Source of the DNA: Pseudomonas fluorescens
Lineage (GTDB): Bacteria; Pseudomonadota; Gammaproteobacteria; Pseudomonadales; Pseudomonadaceae
NCBI RefSeq assembly: GCF_003732425.1
Contig: NZ_MOBX01000003.1
Location: forward strand, 620,001-684,000
Reading direction: 5' to 3'
Length of the DNA: 64,000 nt
A model generated the notes under the pieces. That model searched no databases, was not told the origin of the DNA, and was given only the letters and a program-made list of their open reading frames with translations. Shown in pieces: positions 17,547-25,436 of this stretch. The first letter of the stretch is position 1, and every line of letters begins with the position of its first letter. Made by a program: the position numbers and the translations under genes.

Positions 17547-17864
17547 ATGGGGTCTGTCCCCGTTTCCTTCTCTAATCGAGTCACGACCAAAGCGACGTCC
17601 ACCAAGAAAGTTCTCCCAAATGGCAATATGGCTGATGCACATGCAGAAATTGGTGTGATCCAGCAGGCGTTCACTGCAGGGAAAACGGTCGGGGCGAGTA
17701 TGGAACTCAGGGTATCTGGAAAGGCAGTATGCGGGTTCTGCCGTGGAGACATTGCTGCTATGGCTAACGAGTCTGGTCTGTCCTCACTTACCATCAAAGA
17801 GCTTGCGACAGGTAAAACGCTTTATTGGCGCCCTGGAATGAAATCAGTAAAAGAGGTGAAATAA
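17547..17864 (+). CDS. Orphan deaminase-fold toxin tip (partial CdiA-CT)
   Basis: This 105-residue frame contains the nucleic-acid/cytidine deaminase signature: HAE (residues 32-34) and CGFC (62-65, Cys62 and Cys65), with the zinc-binding spacing of the bacterial toxin deaminases. It ends TGKTLYWRPGMKSVKEVK, a typical tail of such modules. The first ~10 residues are encoded by the GTCTGTCCCC element and are not part of the domain, so the upstream pre-toxin part is missing and the fragment has no secretion signal. The stop TAA is followed one base later by the next gene's ATG. It is either a silent cassette for recombination into the CdiA-like gene or a relic. Confidence 0.75.
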   Translation: MGSVPVSFSNRVTTKATSTKKVLPNGNMADAHAEIGVIQQAFTAGKTVGASMELRVSGKAVCGFCRGDIAAMANESGLSSLTIKELATGKTLYWRPGMKSVKEVK

Positions 17865-17865
17865 T

Positions 17866-18261
17866 ATGAAGCGCTCTCTCTCTTGGACGGTCGGTTTTGG
17901 CAGAACCTGTGAAGGTGGCACGCAAAGAGATCCATCTTGGAATGATGTCGTTGCGCACCTTGAGGAGTCCTGCCGAAATTTGGGGAGTGTAACCCTGGAT
18001 ATTGAAGAATTAGCAGGCTTCGAACTCTTGACATTGCAGGTTGTTGCAGAGACAGGCAAGTACGCACTGACTCTCGGCGTTGATGATGGCGATGACTACG
18101 ATGTCAAAGTATTTTGCGGCGATAAAAATCGTGCCGGAATCATGCATATCCAAGGCGACGCCGTTGCTGGTTCAGCCATCTGCTCAAATTTTGAGATTGT
18201 CGTGGAGATATTCAAGCAGCTCTTCGACAGTGGCCGAGTGTCGCCCGCGCTCATGAACTGA
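17866..18261 (+). CDS. Orphan immunity-like protein partnered with the deaminase tip
   Basis: The 131-residue product begins MKRSLSWTVGFGRTCEGGTQ and has the strand pattern LLTLQVVAETGKYALTLGV, an acidic turn DDGDDYDVKVF and a C-terminal helix ending in FKQLFDSGRVSPALMN. It is cytoplasmic and acidic. It starts 1 bp after the deaminase-tip stop with GAGGTGAAAT as ribosome site, so it is the cognate immunity candidate. I believe it belongs to a family recurrent next to deaminase toxins but cannot name it with certainty. A strong terminator follows at 18291-18322. Confidence 0.75.
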   Translation: MKRSLSWTVGFGRTCEGGTQRDPSWNDVVAHLEESCRNLGSVTLDIEELAGFELLTLQVVAETGKYALTLGVDDGDDYDVKVFCGDKNRAGIMHIQGDAVAGSAICSNFEIVVEIFKQLFDSGRVSPALMN

Positions 18262-18290
18262 CGTTTAACTCGAGCGACTCCGGCTAAAAC

Positions 18291-18322
18291 AAAAAACGCC
18301 CCAAATCAACCGGGGCGTTTTT
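18291..18322. terminator. Bidirectional rho-independent terminator
   Basis: AAAAAACGCCCC, a 9-nt loop and GGGGCGTTTTT form a hairpin with A-tract on one side and T-tract on the other. It serves both the orphan immunity gene (+) and the LLM oxidoreductase (-). Confidence 0.9.
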
Positions 18323-18350
18323 CATTTATCGAACACTAAATTTCGGACGC

Positions 18351-19394
18351 TCACCGAAACGCCGGCACCACATGCTTGATAAACAACTCCAGCGACTTCT
18401 TCTTCTCGTCATGCGGCAAGCTGTTGTCACACCAGAAACTGAACTCATCCACCCCCAGTTCCTGGTAGTACTTGATCCGCGGAATGATCTCTTCCGGCGT
18501 ACCGATCATCGCCGTCTTGTGCAAACTCTCCAGCTCAAACTCCGGACGTCCGGCAAACTTCTCTTCCGGGCTCGGCGCCAGAAAGCCATTGACCGGAGTT
18601 TCCTTATTGCCGAACCACGCATCGAAGGTGCGATAAAAACGTGAGATCGCTTTCGCGCCGACTTTCCAGCCGTCCGGATTATCAGCGGTGTGCACATGAG
18701 TATGGCGCAGCACCATCAATTGCGGGCGCGGCACATCCGGGTTGTTGTCCAGCGCCGTCTGGAACTTGTTCTTCAAGTCGAGGACTTCTTCGTCGCCCTT
18801 CATCAGCGGCGTGACCATCACGTTGCAGCCGTTGGCCACCGCGAAGTTGTGCGAATCCGGGTCGCGGGCGGCGATCCACATCGGTGGGTTCGGTTTCTGG
18901 ACCGGCTTCGGCACGCTGGTGGACGTGGGGAATTTCCAGATATCGCCGTCATGGGCGTAGTCGCCTTGCCACAGGGCGCGGACCACCGGGACCATTTCGC
19001 GCAATGCCTGGCCACCGCTGGAGGCAGGCATGCCGCCGGCCATGCGATCGAATTCAACCTGATAGGCACCACGGGCCAGGCCGACTTCCATGCGGCCGTT
19101 GCTGATGACGTCGAGCAACGCGCATTCACCGGCAACGCGCAACGGGTGCCAGAACGGCGCGATGATGGTGCCGGCGCCGAGGTGAATGGTGGTGGTTTTG
19201 GCGGCGAGGTAGGCGAGCAATGGCATCGGGCTCGGCGAGATGGTGTATTCCATGGCGTGGTGTTCGCCGATCCACACGGTGCTGAAACCGCCGGCCTCGG
19301 CCATCAGGGTCAGTTCGGTGAGGTCTTCGAACAGTTGGCGGTGGCTGACGCTTTCGTCCCAGCGTTCCATGTGGATGAACAGGGAAAATTTCAT
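18351..19394 (-). CDS. LLM-class flavin-dependent monooxygenase (bacterial luciferase-like)
   Basis: The 347-residue protein shows the luciferase-like fold: an N-terminal MKFSLFIHMERWD strand, the VWIGEHH segment, GAGTIIAPFWHPLRVAGE, and GRMEVGLARGAYQVEF typical of FMNH2-dependent monooxygenases. Such enzymes need a separate flavin reductase, and one is encoded upstream on the same strand at 19542-20027. GAGGAAG precedes ATG 19394. The operon starts with a copy of the TGGTATACCA element at 20079, shared with the catabolic cluster at 53-58 kb. The likely role is ring opening or oxygenation of a compound imported by the NCS1 permease next door; the substrate is unknown. Confidence 0.9.
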   Translation of the reverse strand: MKFSLFIHMERWDESVSHRQLFEDLTELTLMAEAGGFSTVWIGEHHAMEYTISPSPMPLLAYLAAKTTTIHLGAGTIIAPFWHPLRVAGECALLDVISNGRMEVGLARGAYQVEFDRMAGGMPASSGGQALREMVPVVRALWQGDYAHDGDIWKFPTSTSVPKPVQKPNPPMWIAARDPDSHNFAVANGCNVMVTPLMKGDEEVLDLKNKFQTALDNNPDVPRPQLMVLRHTHVHTADNPDGWKVGAKAISRFYRTFDAWFGNKETPVNGFLAPSPEEKFAGRPEFELESLHKTAMIGTPEEIIPRIKYYQELGVDEFSFWCDNSLPHDEKKKSLELFIKHVVPAFR

Positions 19395-19429
19395 GACGCT
19401 TCCTCGGATCTTTTATTGTTGAGGCTACA

Positions 19430-19518
19430 TGTGGGAGCGGGCTTGCTCGCGATTGCGGTGTGTCACAAAACACATCGACATCGGATAAATCGCTATCGCG
19501 AGCAGGCTCACTCCTACA
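19430..19518. repeat. REPIN, family TGTGGGAGCGGGC
   Basis: Inverted REP copies separated by ~45 bp lie between the flavin reductase and LLM monooxygenase genes, inside their presumed operon. Confidence 0.85.
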
Positions 19519-19541
19519 GTTGATTTGTGCGGATCTGACGA

Positions 19542-20027
19542 TCAGGCCAGTACTGGCAGGGCGCCCATCTTGCCGTGGCAATACACCAGCGGTCCGCTGT
19601 GCTGTTCGGGGACGATCAGGTTCTTCACCGCGCCGACCATGATGGCGTGGTCGCCGCCTTCGTATTCGCGCCACAGCTCACATTCGATGATAGCCGTCGC
19701 GTTGGCGAGGATCGGGTTACCCAATTCACTCAAGGTCCACTCGATGCCTTGCGCCTTGTCCTTGCCTTTGCGGGCGAAGGCGTAGGCTTCGCTTTGCTGG
19801 CCGCCGGACAGAACGTGGATGGCAAAGCGCTTGTTCTTGATCAGCACCGGATAGGAATCAGAGCTGTAGTTGGGGCAGAACAGCACCAGCGCCGGGTCCA
19901 TCGACAGCGAGCTGAACGCACTGGCGGTCAGGCCGACGATCTGACCGTCATCGTCCAGGGTGGTGATAACGGTTACGCCGGACGGGAACGAGCCCATGAC
20001 TTGTTTGTAGATGGCGGCATCGATCAT
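19542..20027 (-). CDS. NAD(P)H:flavin oxidoreductase (flavin reductase-like domain), copy 1
   Basis: The 161-residue protein is a short-chain flavin reductase (PF01613): FPSGVTVITT, the flavin-contacting GLTASAFSSLSMDPALVLFC and the late GDHAIMVGAV (family His in GDH). It would supply reduced FMN to the LLM monooxygenase encoded downstream. It is clearly paralogous to the protein at 54491-54976, with the same length and most motifs conserved. The start ATG 20027 follows GAGGACC; the element TGGTATACCA lies 52 bp upstream. Confidence 0.9.
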   Translation of the reverse strand: MIDAAIYKQVMGSFPSGVTVITTLDDDGQIVGLTASAFSSLSMDPALVLFCPNYSSDSYPVLIKNKRFAIHVLSGGQQSEAYAFARKGKDKAQGIEWTLSELGNPILANATAIIECELWREYEGGDHAIMVGAVKNLIVPEQHSGPLVYCHGKMGALPVLA

Positions 20028-20078
20028 TGGTCGGTCCTCGGGTGATGTGTTGCTGTTTTTATGTGTTTGTTGGTCTGA

Positions 20079-20094
20079 TGGTATACCAGTATTC
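20079..20094 (-). promoter_or_regulatory. GntR-type operator site 1
   Basis: TGGTATACCAGTATTC matches the shared element TGGWATACCATAATAY in its palindromic left half and partly in the right half. It precedes the flavin reductase/LLM operon. The 318-bp divergent gap 20028-20345 holds this site and site 2 and nothing else visible. Confidence 0.7.
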
Positions 20095-20251
20095 GATCTT
20101 TGCAAGGGCTTTTAAGCTGAACCGATAAACGTGCCACGTTCGTCGGAAACTCAGCATTTACGGGGCTTTCGGCTGGTCTGCAAGCCGCAGTTTCCGCGAG
20201 GATTGCGTATCAGCTGGCGTCGTAAACTACGGAGCAGTCTTGTGGATTTTT

Positions 20252-20267
20252 TGGAATACCATAATAT
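20252..20267 (+). promoter_or_regulatory. GntR-type operator site 2
   Basis: TGGAATACCATAATAT, a full match to TGGWATACCATAATAY, lies 79 bp before the NCS1 permease start. Confidence 0.75.
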
Positions 20268-20345
20268 GGTCTGCATCTGAGGGGCGGCCAGAGAGTCCTC
20301 CCGGTTTGGCTTCATACAACGATAAGAACAGACAAACTCGAGTTC

Positions 20346-21791
20346 ATGCATATGTCCCAGATGTCCCGGCAAGATCCGTTGATCGAGAATCACACGGTCG
20401 ACTACGTCCCACTCGCGGAACGCCACGGGAAGGCCCGCGACCTGTTCACCCTTTGGTTCAGCACCAACATTGCGCCACTGCCCATCGTCACCGGCGCCAT
20501 GGTGGTTCAGGTGTTCCATCTCGATTTGCTTTGGGGGCTGCTGGCGATTGCGCTGGGGCACCTGATCGGCGGCGTGGTGATCGCACTGGCGTCGGCGCAA
20601 GGCCCGCGCATGGGCATTCCGCAAATGGTCCAGAGTCGCGGCCAGTTCGGTCGTTACGGCGCGCTGCTGATCGTGTTCTTCGCCGCGCTCATCTACATCG
20701 GTTTCTTTATTTCCAACATCGTCCTGGCGGGCAAATCCATCGTCGGCATCGCGCCCTCGGTGCCGGCGCCGTTGAGCATTTTGATCGGTGCGCTGGCGGC
20801 CACGGCGATTGGCGTGATCGGCTACAACTTCATTCACACGCTCAATCGCATCGGTACGTGGGTGATGGGTGGCGCGTTGCTCGCCGGTTTCATCTATATC
20901 TTTGCCCATGACTTGCCGGCGGATTTTCTTAGCCGTGGCAGCTTCAACCTGTCCGGTTGGCTGGCGACGGTGTCGCTGGGGATCATCTGGCAGATCAGTT
21001 TCTCGCCTTACGTCTCCGATTACTCGCGCTATCTGCCGGCAGATATCGGCATAGCCAAGCCGTTCTGGGCGACTTATCTGGGTGCGACGCTGGGCACTAT
21101 TCTGTCCTTCAGCTTCGGCGCGGTTGCCGTGCTGGCCACTCCGGAAGGCACCGAAGCGATGGTCGCGGTCAAGCAATCGACGGGTTGGCTCGGGCCGATT
21201 CTGATGGTGTTGTTTCTGCTCAATATCATCAGCCACAACGCGCTGAACCTGTATGGCGCGGTGCTCTCGATCATCACCTCGATTCAGACTTTTGCCAGTC
21301 AATGGACGCCGAGCATCAAGGTGCGCGTAGTGTTGTCGAGCGTGGTGCTGGCGGGTTGCTGCGTGGTTGCACTCGGTGCGTCGGCGGATTTCATTTCCGA
21401 GTTCATCGGTTTGATTCTGGCGTTGTTGCTGGTGCTGGTGCCGTGGGCGTCGATCAATCTGATCGACTTCTACCTGATCAAGCGCGGCTGCTACGACATT
21501 ACCTCGATCTTCTGCGCCGATGGTGGAATCTACGGACGCTTTAATCTGCACGCGATCATTGCTTACTTCATCGGCATCATCGTGCAGTTACCGTTTGCCA
21601 ATACCTCGCTGTACGTCGGGCCTTACGCCAATCTGGTCGAGGGTGCGGATTTATCATGGCTGGTGGGCCTGGTGGTTACCGTTCCGCTGTATTACTGCCT
21701 GGCGACACGCGGCCAGGCTGAGCAGAGCAGGGCGGCGCAATTGGGCTGTGGCGAGGGGATTTATCCCCGCTCGGCTGCGAAGCAGTCGTAA
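20346..21791 (+). CDS. NCS1-family permease (cytosine/purine/allantoin permease)
   Basis: The 481-residue membrane protein has about 12 hydrophobic segments and NCS1 landmarks: the early LFTLWFSTNIAPLPIVTGA, QVFHLDLLWG, GPRMGIPQMVQSRGQFG and SFSPYVSDYSRYLP. Family members import nucleobases, hydantoins or related heterocycles with Na+ or H+. The start at ATG 20346 has no good ribosome site; ATG 20352 or 20361 are alternatives. The last ~15 codons are encoded by a REP element (GCGEGIYPRSAAKQS), so the native C-terminus was extended or replaced by REP insertion. A GntR-type site at 20252 ties it to the flavin monooxygenase genes. Confidence 0.9.
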   Translation: MHMSQMSRQDPLIENHTVDYVPLAERHGKARDLFTLWFSTNIAPLPIVTGAMVVQVFHLDLLWGLLAIALGHLIGGVVIALASAQGPRMGIPQMVQSRGQFGRYGALLIVFFAALIYIGFFISNIVLAGKSIVGIAPSVPAPLSILIGALAATAIGVIGYNFIHTLNRIGTWVMGGALLAGFIYIFAHDLPADFLSRGSFNLSGWLATVSLGIIWQISFSPYVSDYSRYLPADIGIAKPFWATYLGATLGTILSFSFGAVAVLATPEGTEAMVAVKQSTGWLGPILMVLFLLNIISHNALNLYGAVLSIITSIQTFASQWTPSIKVRVVLSSVVLAGCCVVALGASADFISEFIGLILALLLVLVPWASINLIDFYLIKRGCYDITSIFCADGGIYGRFNLHAIIAYFIGIIVQLPFANTSLYVGPYANLVEGADLSWLVGLVVTVPLYYCLATRGQAEQSRAAQLGCGEGIYPRSAAKQS

Positions 21792-21866
21792 AGTTGGCGA
21801 ACGCGGCGCCCTTGTAGATGAAGGGGGCCGCTTCGCAGCCCAACGGGGATAAATCCCCTCGCCACA
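21747..21866. repeat. REPIN, family TGTGGCGAGGGGATTTATCCCC
   Basis: Inverted copies of GGCGAGGGGATTTATCCCC flank a ~60-bp centre. The left arm overlaps the 3' end of the NCS1 permease gene. The rest of the gap to 22128 carries no recognisable gene and should hold the promoter of the PotF-like gene. Confidence 0.9.
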
Positions 21867-22128
21867 ATGACTCCTGGCTTCTACTGTTTGCGACTGAACA
21901 GTATTACAGCGGTGCTATACATCCTCCTTCCGCATCCCGATGGTCATTCAAATTGGCCACATCGATCCCCTTTTGGCCCATCCCCCACTGTGCTCCGGCT
22001 ACGCTGTCAGCAAGAATCAAAGCCACAACCAGACGCTGAACCTTTTATTTCCTTGGCTACGTTTACAGCCGCTGCCGTGTACAGAACATAAAAACCATCG
22101 AACTCACGCTGCCTTTTGGGGAACAACC

Positions 22129-23229
22129 ATGGTCACGATGAAACGCATTCTGGGTGCCACTGTGTGTGGGCTGACGCTGTTGGCCGGCGCCGTCCAGGCT
22201 GAGCAACGCGAACTGCGCGTCTACAACTGGGCGGATTACATCCTGCCGTCCGTGCCCAAGGATTTCGCCGCAAAAAGCGGCATCAAAGTGACCTGGGACA
22301 CCTTCGACACCAACGAATCCCTCGAAGCCAAACTGCTGACCGGCAACTCCGGTTACGACCTGGTGGTGCCGTCGAATCAGTTCCTTGAAACGCAGATCAA
22401 GGCTGGCGTGTTTCAGAAACTGGATAAATCCAAACTGCCGAACTGGAGCCACCAGGATCCGGAACTGTTGAAACTGCTGGGCAAGAACGATCCGGGCAAC
22501 CAGTACGGCGTGCCCTACATGGTCGGCACCGTCCTGATCGGCTTCAACCCGGCCAAGGTCAAGGCAGCATTGGGCGACAACGCGCCGGTGGACAGTTGGG
22601 ATCTGGTGTTCAAACCGGAGAACATGGAAAAACTCAAATCCTGCGGCGTGGCGATGCTTGATTCGCCGACGGAAATCCTGCCGCTGGCCCTGCATTACCT
22701 CGGTCTCGACCCGAATAGCCAGAACCCCGCCGACTATGAAAAAGCCAAGGAGCTGATGCTCAAGGTTCGCCCGTACGTGACCTACTTCAACTCGGCTAAA
22801 TACATGACCGACATTGCCAACGGCGACATCTGCGTGGCCATCGGTTACTCCGGCAGCTTCTATCAGTTCGGCAATCGCGCCAAAGAGGCGAAAAACGGCG
22901 TAGTGGTCGACTGGCGTCTGCCGAAGGAAGGCGCGCCGATCTGGTTCGACACCTTCGCCATTCCGAAAAGCGCGAAGAACGTCGCCGAAGCGCATGAGTT
23001 CCTCAACAACCTGCTCGATCCGAAAGTGATCGCACCGATCAGCGACTTCCTCGGTTACCCGAATGCGAACAAAGATTCGATTCCGCTGATCAACAAGGAA
23101 ATCACTGACAACCCGAACCTGACACCCACCCCGGAAGCGTTGAAAAACCTCTACGTCGTGCAACCGTTGCCGCAGAAACTCGAGCGCGTGCGCACCCGCG
23201 TATGGACCAACATCAAGTCTGATAAATAA
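22129..23229 (+). CDS. Periplasmic polyamine-binding protein (PotF/SpuD-like)
   Basis: The 366-residue product has a signal peptide (MKRILGATVCGLTLLAGAVQA) and the PotD/PotF motifs LRVYNWADYILPSVPKDF, TWDTFDTNESLEAKLLTG, GYDLVVPSNQFLETQI and GDICVAIGYSGSF. It would deliver putrescine- or spermidine-like ligands to an inner-membrane ABC transporter. No permease or ATPase genes adjoin it, so it is an orphan binding protein that must share a transporter encoded elsewhere. ATG 22129 or the nearby 22138 could be the start. It is followed by a REPIN and is convergent with the TerC gene. Confidence 0.92.
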   Translation: MVTMKRILGATVCGLTLLAGAVQAEQRELRVYNWADYILPSVPKDFAAKSGIKVTWDTFDTNESLEAKLLTGNSGYDLVVPSNQFLETQIKAGVFQKLDKSKLPNWSHQDPELLKLLGKNDPGNQYGVPYMVGTVLIGFNPAKVKAALGDNAPVDSWDLVFKPENMEKLKSCGVAMLDSPTEILPLALHYLGLDPNSQNPADYEKAKELMLKVRPYVTYFNSAKYMTDIANGDICVAIGYSGSFYQFGNRAKEAKNGVVVDWRLPKEGAPIWFDTFAIPKSAKNVAEAHEFLNNLLDPKVIAPISDFLGYPNANKDSIPLINKEITDNPNLTPTPEALKNLYVVQPLPQKLERVRTRVWTNIKSDK

Positions 23230-23247
23230 CAATCACCGCAATCAAAA

Positions 23248-23337
23248 TGTGGGAGCGAGCCTGCTCGCGAAAGCGGTGTGTCATTCAACTTCGATGTTGA
23301 CTGGTCCGACGTCTTCGCGAGCAGGCTCGCTCCCACA
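23248..23337. repeat. REPIN, family TGTGGGAGCGAGC
   Basis: Inverted REP copies with a ~40-bp centre fill the gap between the convergent PotF-like and TerC genes. Confidence 0.9.
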
Positions 23338-23352
23338 GGGTTTTGTGTGGTG

Positions 23353-24327
23353 TCATTCAGTGCTGCGTTCGCGTTCTCGGGTGACCACCAGGCTCAGCAG
23401 AACCGAACTCAGAATCACCCCGCCGACCACCGCCAGCGACCATTCCACCGGCATGTGCAACCACGGCATCAAGACCATTTTGCCGCCGATAAACACCAGC
23501 ACAATCGCCAGTCCATACTTGAGCAAGTGAAAGCGGTCGGCCATGTCCGCCAGCAGGAAATACAACGCCCGCAGGCCCATGATCGCGAAGATATTCGAAG
23601 TGAAGACAATGAACGGGTCAGTCGTCACGGCGAAGATTGCCGGGATGCTGTCGACCGCGAACATCAAGTCACTGGCCTCGATCAACACCAGCACCAGGAA
23701 CATCGGGGTGGCCCAGCGCACGCCGTTCTGCAGGACGAAAAACCGTTCACCATGAAAACCACTGGTGATGCGCATATGCCCGCGCACCCAGCGCAGCAAC
23801 GGATTTTTTTCCAGATCGGGTTGATGGTCGGCAAACACCAGCATCTTGATCCCGGTGATGATCAGGAACACGCCGAACGCATACAGCAGCCACTCGAACT
23901 GCGACACCAGCCAGACACCGGCAAAAATCATCACCGCGCGCATCACGATCGCGCCAAGCACGCCGTACAGCAGCACCCGTCGCTGCAGCTCCGGCGGCAC
24001 GGCGAAGTAGCTGAAGATCATCACGAAGATGAACATGTTATCGATCGATAGCGATTGCTCGATCAGATAACCGGTGAGGAATTCGAGGGTTTTCTGCCGG
24101 GCGATCTCGGCGCCGAACGCGCCGTGCAGATACCACCAGAGCAGCGCCGCGAAACTCAGTGCCAGCAAGCACCAGGCGATGACCCAGGACAAGGCTTCGC
24201 GCACTGACACCCGATGCGCCTTGCGCCCACCGAAGACAAACAGGTCCAATGCCAGCATGGCAAGCACGAAGACGATGAAGGCGCCCCACATCCATGGTTC
24301 GCCGATATTAATGTTTGTGGCTGGCAT
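23353..24327 (-). CDS. TerC/Alx family integral membrane protein
   Basis: The 324-residue protein has seven to nine membrane segments and the TerC motifs FLTGYLIEQSLSIDNMFIF, RVLLYGVLGAIVMRA, FLVLVLIEASDLMFAVDSIPAIFAVT and FIVFTSNIFAIMGLRALYF with conserved acidic residues in membrane segments. Relatives export manganese (Alx/TerC) or assist metal loading of secreted proteins. The start at 24327 is favoured by GGGAG upstream over a longer frame. No riboswitch of the yybP-ykoY type was recognised in front of it. Confidence 0.9.
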   Translation of the reverse strand: MPATNINIGEPWMWGAFIVFVLAMLALDLFVFGGRKAHRVSVREALSWVIAWCLLALSFAALLWWYLHGAFGAEIARQKTLEFLTGYLIEQSLSIDNMFIFVMIFSYFAVPPELQRRVLLYGVLGAIVMRAVMIFAGVWLVSQFEWLLYAFGVFLIITGIKMLVFADHQPDLEKNPLLRWVRGHMRITSGFHGERFFVLQNGVRWATPMFLVLVLIEASDLMFAVDSIPAIFAVTTDPFIVFTSNIFAIMGLRALYFLLADMADRFHLLKYGLAIVLVFIGGKMVLMPWLHMPVEWSLAVVGGVILSSVLLSLVVTRERERSTE

Positions 24328-24491
24328 GTCACGCTCCCTGTCTATTCTCGGATTGGGGTCAGACGAGGCCATGCTAGCGACGCTTTTGCGGCAAAGAAAA
24401 ATCGTTTATTTCTGCGCAACAGTTCGTTAAAAACGAACTATCAGCCCTCGTTAGCAGCACGGGCACTTTTTAGGGAGCAGCGTTTTCAGCG

Positions 24492-25436
24492 ATGAATACC
24501 GACATCCTCGAACCTCAAGCGGTGTGCAGTCCGATCACCAGCAGCGCGATTTTCATCGTTGCGACGCTGAATGCGGGGGCTGAAGCCGCGCAAACCGTCA
24601 AAGACTGGTGCGGCGATGTCGCCGGCCTGGTGCGTTCGGTTGGCAAGCGCGTACCGACAGGCAATCTGACGTGCATCTGCGGCTTTTCCTCGAACGCCTG
24701 GGATCGCCTGTTTGGCAGTCCGCGCCCGGCGTCCCTGCACGGTTTTCGCGAGTTTGGCGGGGAAGGGCGGCACGCGCCGGCAACCCCGGGCGATCTGCTG
24801 CTACACATTCGCGCCGATCAAATGGACCTGTGTTTTGAACTGGCCACGCAAATCATGGCGGTTCTCGGCGATGCGGTGACCGTGGTCGATGAGGTTCAGG
24901 GTTTCCGCTATTTCGACATGCGCAGCATCATCGGTTTTGTCGACGGCACGGAAAACCCGGTCGGGCGCAAAGCGGTGAATTTCACCATTGTCGGTGACGA
25001 AGATCCGGGCTTCAGCGGCGGCAGCTACGTGCTGGTGCAGAAGTACCTGCACAACATGACCGCGTGGAACGGCCTGAGCGTTGAAGCGCAGGAGCGCGTT
25101 ATCGGTCGCACCAAGCTCTCCGACATCGAACTGGATGACGCGGTCAAACCGAGCAACTCGCACAGCGCACTGACCACCATTACCAATGCTGACGGCGAGG
25201 AAGTGAAGATCCTCCGTGACAACATGCCGTTCGGCCGGCCAGGGACAGGGGAGTTCGGCACGTTCTTCATCGGTTACGCGCGCTCGCCCGAGCCGATGGA
25301 GCAGATGCTGGAAAACATGTTCGTCGGCAAGCCACCGGGCAACTACGACAAGTTGCTGGACTTCAGCACGGCTGTTACTGGGAGCCTGTATTTCGTGCCG
25401 TCGGCGGATTTGCTGGAGGACTTGGCGGATCGCTGA
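24492..25436 (+). CDS. Dye-decolorizing (DyP-type) haem peroxidase
   Basis: The 314-residue protein shows the DyP signature IGFVDGTENP with the distal catalytic Asp151, the proximal haem His224 in SNSHSAL, and the distal Arg242 in ILRDNMPFG. It lacks a Tat or Sec signal, fitting the cytoplasmic YfeX/P-type subgroup, and a C-terminal encapsulin-targeting tail is not evident. It is divergent from TerC (164 bp apart) and ends directly against the convergent AraC-type gene. The reaction is H2O2-dependent oxidation of dyes, Mn or porphyrinogens. Confidence 0.93.
   Translation: MNTDILEPQAVCSPITSSAIFIVATLNAGAEAAQTVKDWCGDVAGLVRSVGKRVPTGNLTCICGFSSNAWDRLFGSPRPASLHGFREFGGEGRHAPATPGDLLLHIRADQMDLCFELATQIMAVLGDAVTVVDEVQGFRYFDMRSIIGFVDGTENPVGRKAVNFTIVGDEDPGFSGGSYVLVQKYLHNMTAWNGLSVEAQERVIGRTKLSDIELDDAVKPSNSHSALTTITNADGEEVKILRDNMPFGRPGTGEFGTFFIGYARSPEPMEQMLENMFVGKPPGNYDKLLDFSTAVTGSLYFVPSADLLEDLADR

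Noticed and set aside
20151..21551. 466-residue open frame on the minus strand over the NCS1 permease
   Set aside because: Arg/Gln/His-rich antisense shadow of a membrane protein gene.
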